A stretch of DNA of 7,993 nt from Dehalococcoidia bacterium. GTDB taxonomy: Bacteria; Chloroflexota; Dehalococcoidia; UBA6926. This document shows, one piece after another, positions 7,043 through 7,993 of this stretch (the stretch's first letter is position 1; each line of letters opens with the position of its first letter). The DNA lies in contig JAAXGS010000066.1 in assembly GCA_012271225.1 (NCBI GenBank), positions 1-7,993 of the forward strand, written 5' to 3'. A program made the translations under genes and the position numbers. The notes under the pieces were generated by a model, which saw only the letters and a list, made by a program, of their open reading frames with translations, was not told the DNA's origin and made no database searches.

Positions 7043-7258
7043 GTGGAGCTCCGGCGGGCGACGATCAAAAAATTTGACGCGGCGTCATTCACCGCGGATG
7101 TGCAGCCGGACGGCAGCGTGCCAACGTGGCTGGCCGGCGCGCGCGTCAGCAGGGCCGTCCCGGCGGCGGAAGTTCTGGCGGGCCGGGCGTGCATCATCGC
7201 CTTTGCGGCGGACCCGTCCGATCCGACGGAGGCCGTCATCATCGCCGTGTACGCCTGA
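7043..7258 (+). CDS. Small phage tail-associated protein (OB-like)
   Basis: This 71-residue beta-rich protein begins MELRRATIKKFDAASFTADV and ends EAVIIAVYA. It follows the tail hub and has the size and strand pattern of the small OB-fold domains (gp5/VgrG-N-like) that pair with tail hubs. The GTG start is fixed by GAGGTG five bases upstream and by an in-frame TGA at 7031-7033. It is the last clearly phage-type gene. The OB-fold assignment is inference from pattern (ADVQPDGSVPTWLAGARV), since the protein has no catalytic motif. A stand-alone conserved small protein of other function is possible. Confidence 0.62.
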   Translation: MELRRATIKKFDAASFTADVQPDGSVPTWLAGARVSRAVPAAEVLAGRACIIAFAADPSDPTEAVIIAVYA

Positions 7259-7285
7259 CGGAGCGGCGGCTGAATGCCCGCCCGC

Positions 7286-7295
7286 GCGCCGGCGC
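7286..7295. promoter_or_regulatory. Palindrome upstream of the ASCH gene -10 box
   Basis: GCGCCGGCGC is a perfect 10-bp palindrome in the promoter spacer, just upstream of TATAGT. It could be an operator, but GC-rich palindromes are common in this composition. Confidence 0.2.
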
Positions 7296-7298
7296 CTG

Positions 7299-7304
7299 TA
7301 TAGT
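7299..7304 (+). promoter_or_regulatory. -10-like box for a leaderless transcript
   Basis: TATAGT ends six bases before the ATG at 7311, the spacing expected when the first transcribed base is the A of the start codon. There is no Shine-Dalgarno site before the ATG. No convincing -35 is visible: TGCCCG at 7275-7280 is 18 bases away but a poor match. Confidence 0.5.
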
Positions 7305-7310
7305 GGCCGC

Positions 7311-7676
7311 ATGATCCTGTTTAAGGAACCCGGCGTTCAGTTGATCCTGCGCGGCCGCAAGACGCAGGCGCGGAAGCTGTGGGCGCGGGCACGGGCCAAA
7401 GAGGGGGCGGAGCACCTGCTCTACCGCCGCCCGCCGATGACGGGCGAGAAGCCGTTTGCCAGGATCCTGGTGACGCGCGTGTGGAAACAACGTCTGGGCG
7501 AGATGTCCGCCGCGGAGGCGCGCGCGGAGGGCTGGCCGGACAAGGCCGCGTGGCTTGCCCAGTTCAGCGAGGGCCGCCAATTCGACCGCCCCATCGATGA
7601 GGTGGAGGTCTACGCCCTGGAGTTTCAGGTTCTGGAACGGTTTGAAGCGCCCGCCGGAGCGGACACGGGCGGTTAG
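7311..7676 (+). CDS. ASCH-domain protein
   Basis: This 121-residue protein is almost entirely one ASCH domain (PUA-like fold, RNA- or modified-nucleotide-binding). The N-terminal strand-helix MILFKEPGVQLILRGRKTQA carries the typical G-x-K-x-x-x-R signature (G15, K17, R21). It is followed by FARILVTRVWKQRLGEMS, the conserved DARxEGW-like AEARAEGWPD (68-77), and a closing strand EVEVYALEFQVLER. Known ASCH proteins include N4-acetylcytidine amidohydrolases and uncharacterised RNA-binding factors. The specific substrate here is unknown. The ATG is selected because the domain begins at residue 1 and a TATAGT box lies right upstream; the longer open frame from 7074 is out-of-frame coding DNA of the preceding gene. 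It probably belongs to the chromosome rather than to the phage cassette. Its TAG overlaps the TAA of a convergent minus-strand frame. Confidence 0.88.
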   Translation: MILFKEPGVQLILRGRKTQARKLWARARAKEGAEHLLYRRPPMTGEKPFARILVTRVWKQRLGEMSAAEARAEGWPDKAAWLAQFSEGRQFDRPIDEVEVYALEFQVLERFEAPAGADTGG

Positions 7677-7852
7677 TCCTCCTCGCCCTGCTCGTCGGCG
7701 GAGTCCTCGCGCTGCTTTTCCACCTCTTTCATCATCTGGAAAAGCCCGGACAAGCCCGCGTACTTTTGGAAAATCCCCGCGCATCGGTCAACGGGGGGCG
7801 GGGGATGCGCAGCGCGATGCGTCACATCAGAGCGGTCTCTGACCGCGGTCAC
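7673..7852 (-). CDS. Possible 59-aa protein coupled to the stress-protein gene
   Basis: The minus-strand frame starts at a GTG that overlaps the TGA of the universal stress protein gene (GTGA), and it is blocked upstream by an in-frame stop. The last half looks protein-like, with IFQKYAGLSGLFQMMKEVEK (27-46) and then an acidic tail EDSADEQGEED. The first 23 residues are Pro/Arg-rich and less convincing, so the true start may be GTG at 7825 or further in. It ends with TAA at 7673-7675, overlapping the stop of the convergent ASCH gene. No family is recognised. The gene may be spurious. Confidence 0.42.
   Translation of the reverse strand: MTAVRDRSDVTHRAAHPPPPVDRCAGIFQKYAGLSGLFQMMKEVEKQREDSADEQGEED
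7779..7810. other. Inverted repeat with 7-bp arms
   Basis: GCGCATC (7779-7785) and GATGCGC (7804-7810) can pair across an 18-base G-rich loop. It lies downstream of the stress-protein gene, inside the possible 59-aa frame. There is no T-run on either strand, so termination is not supported. Confidence 0.4.
7832..7846 (-). other. Perfect 6-bp hairpin just after the stress-protein stop
   Basis: GCGGTC, a TCT loop and GACCGC pair perfectly, and GACCGCGGTC (7841-7850) is itself a palindrome, so two alternative pairings are possible. It begins two bases after the stress-protein stop on the minus strand. No U-rich tail follows; at most it is a weak or message-protecting structure. Confidence 0.45.
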
Positions 7853-7993
7853 TCAGCAGTGGCAGGCATGACGATGACGGGGATACGGGCGCGGCGGATC
7901 ACGCGGTCAGACACGCTGCCGATGATGAGGTCCGCAACCCTGCCTGCGCCGCGCTGCCCAATTGCAATCAGATCGTGCTCGCCGGTCTCCGCG
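7849..7993 (-). CDS. Universal stress protein, C-terminal end (partial)
   Basis: The frame enters from the right edge and ends with TGA at 7849-7851, giving 47 residues of the C-terminus of a UspA-type protein. It shows DLIAIGQRGAGR followed by VADLIIGSVSDRVIRRAR and IPVIVMPA. That is the Usp nucleotide-binding signature G-x2-G-x9-G-S, with G12, G15, G25 and S26 of the visible fragment, then the closing strand IPVIVM. Members with this signature bind ATP and act in stress tolerance in the cytoplasm. The N-terminus and promoter lie outside the window. Confidence 0.92.
   Translation of the reverse strand, partial: AETGEHDLIAIGQRGAGRVADLIIGSVSDRVIRRARIPVIVMPATAE

Noticed and set aside
7074..7310. 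N-terminal extension of the ASCH protein
   Set aside because: The extra residues are an out-of-frame reading of the preceding small tail gene; the ASCH domain begins at ATG 7311.
7239..7784. Minus-strand frame of 181 codons over the ASCH gene
   Set aside because: Antisense shadow of the ASCH gene, Arg-rich, without recognisable domain.
7779..7850. Intrinsic terminator after the stress-protein gene
   Set aside because: Hairpins exist but no T-run follows on the minus strand, so the terminator call is not supported.
1..7993. CRISPR array, tRNA, insertion sequence, integrase or attachment site
   Set aside because: No spaced direct-repeat array, cloverleaf, transposase or recombinase motif, or flanking duplication was seen. 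The only tandem repeat is the 77-bp unit at 1584-1773.

Overview
The window is high-GC bacterial DNA. It holds a divergently arranged host operon, a compact phage-derived structural cassette and a short stretch of ordinary chromosomal genes. Three things suggest a Chloroflexota-like host (for example a Sphaerobacter- or Roseiflexus-type genome): the strongly GC-rich third codon positions, the TPR/membrane-protein operon, and my memory of similar capsid, adaptor and tail-hub proteins in that phylum. No marker gene here proves it, so the assignment is an inference.

Positions 1-3195 (minus strand, read right to left): an N-terminally membrane-anchored TPR protein (449 aa) is followed by a 226-bp spacer. 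The spacer contains a 77-bp tandem repeat that duplicates the start region of the next gene. Then come a small two-helix membrane protein with an acidic tail (234 aa) and a second TPR protein, coupled by a 4-nt GTGA overlap and running off the left edge. The layout suggests one operon for a membrane-associated TPR scaffold of unknown purpose.

Positions 3196-3376 are a divergent control region. A candidate leaderless promoter faces left. Facing right, the only AT-rich patch contains a near-consensus Gram-positive-type LexA/SOS box (12 of 14 bases), followed by a strong Shine-Dalgarno site.

Positions 3377-7258 (plus strand) encode four phage-type structural proteins: an HK97-fold major capsid protein (296 aa), a head-tail adaptor (203 aa), a tail-hub protein with an internal beta-propeller-like segment (662 aa), and a 71-aa protein of the small OB-like tail-hub type. 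No terminase, portal, protease, tail tube, tape measure, integrase or lysis gene lies in or between them. The cassette is therefore either a deletion-scarred prophage or an unusually minimal, possibly domesticated and DNA-damage-inducible particle system.

Positions 7259-7993: an ASCH-domain protein (121 aa) sits behind a -10-like TATAGT exactly where a leaderless transcript would need it. It converges, with overlapping stop codons, on a minus-strand pair: the C-terminal end of a universal stress protein and a possible 59-aa protein coupled to it by a GTGA overlap.
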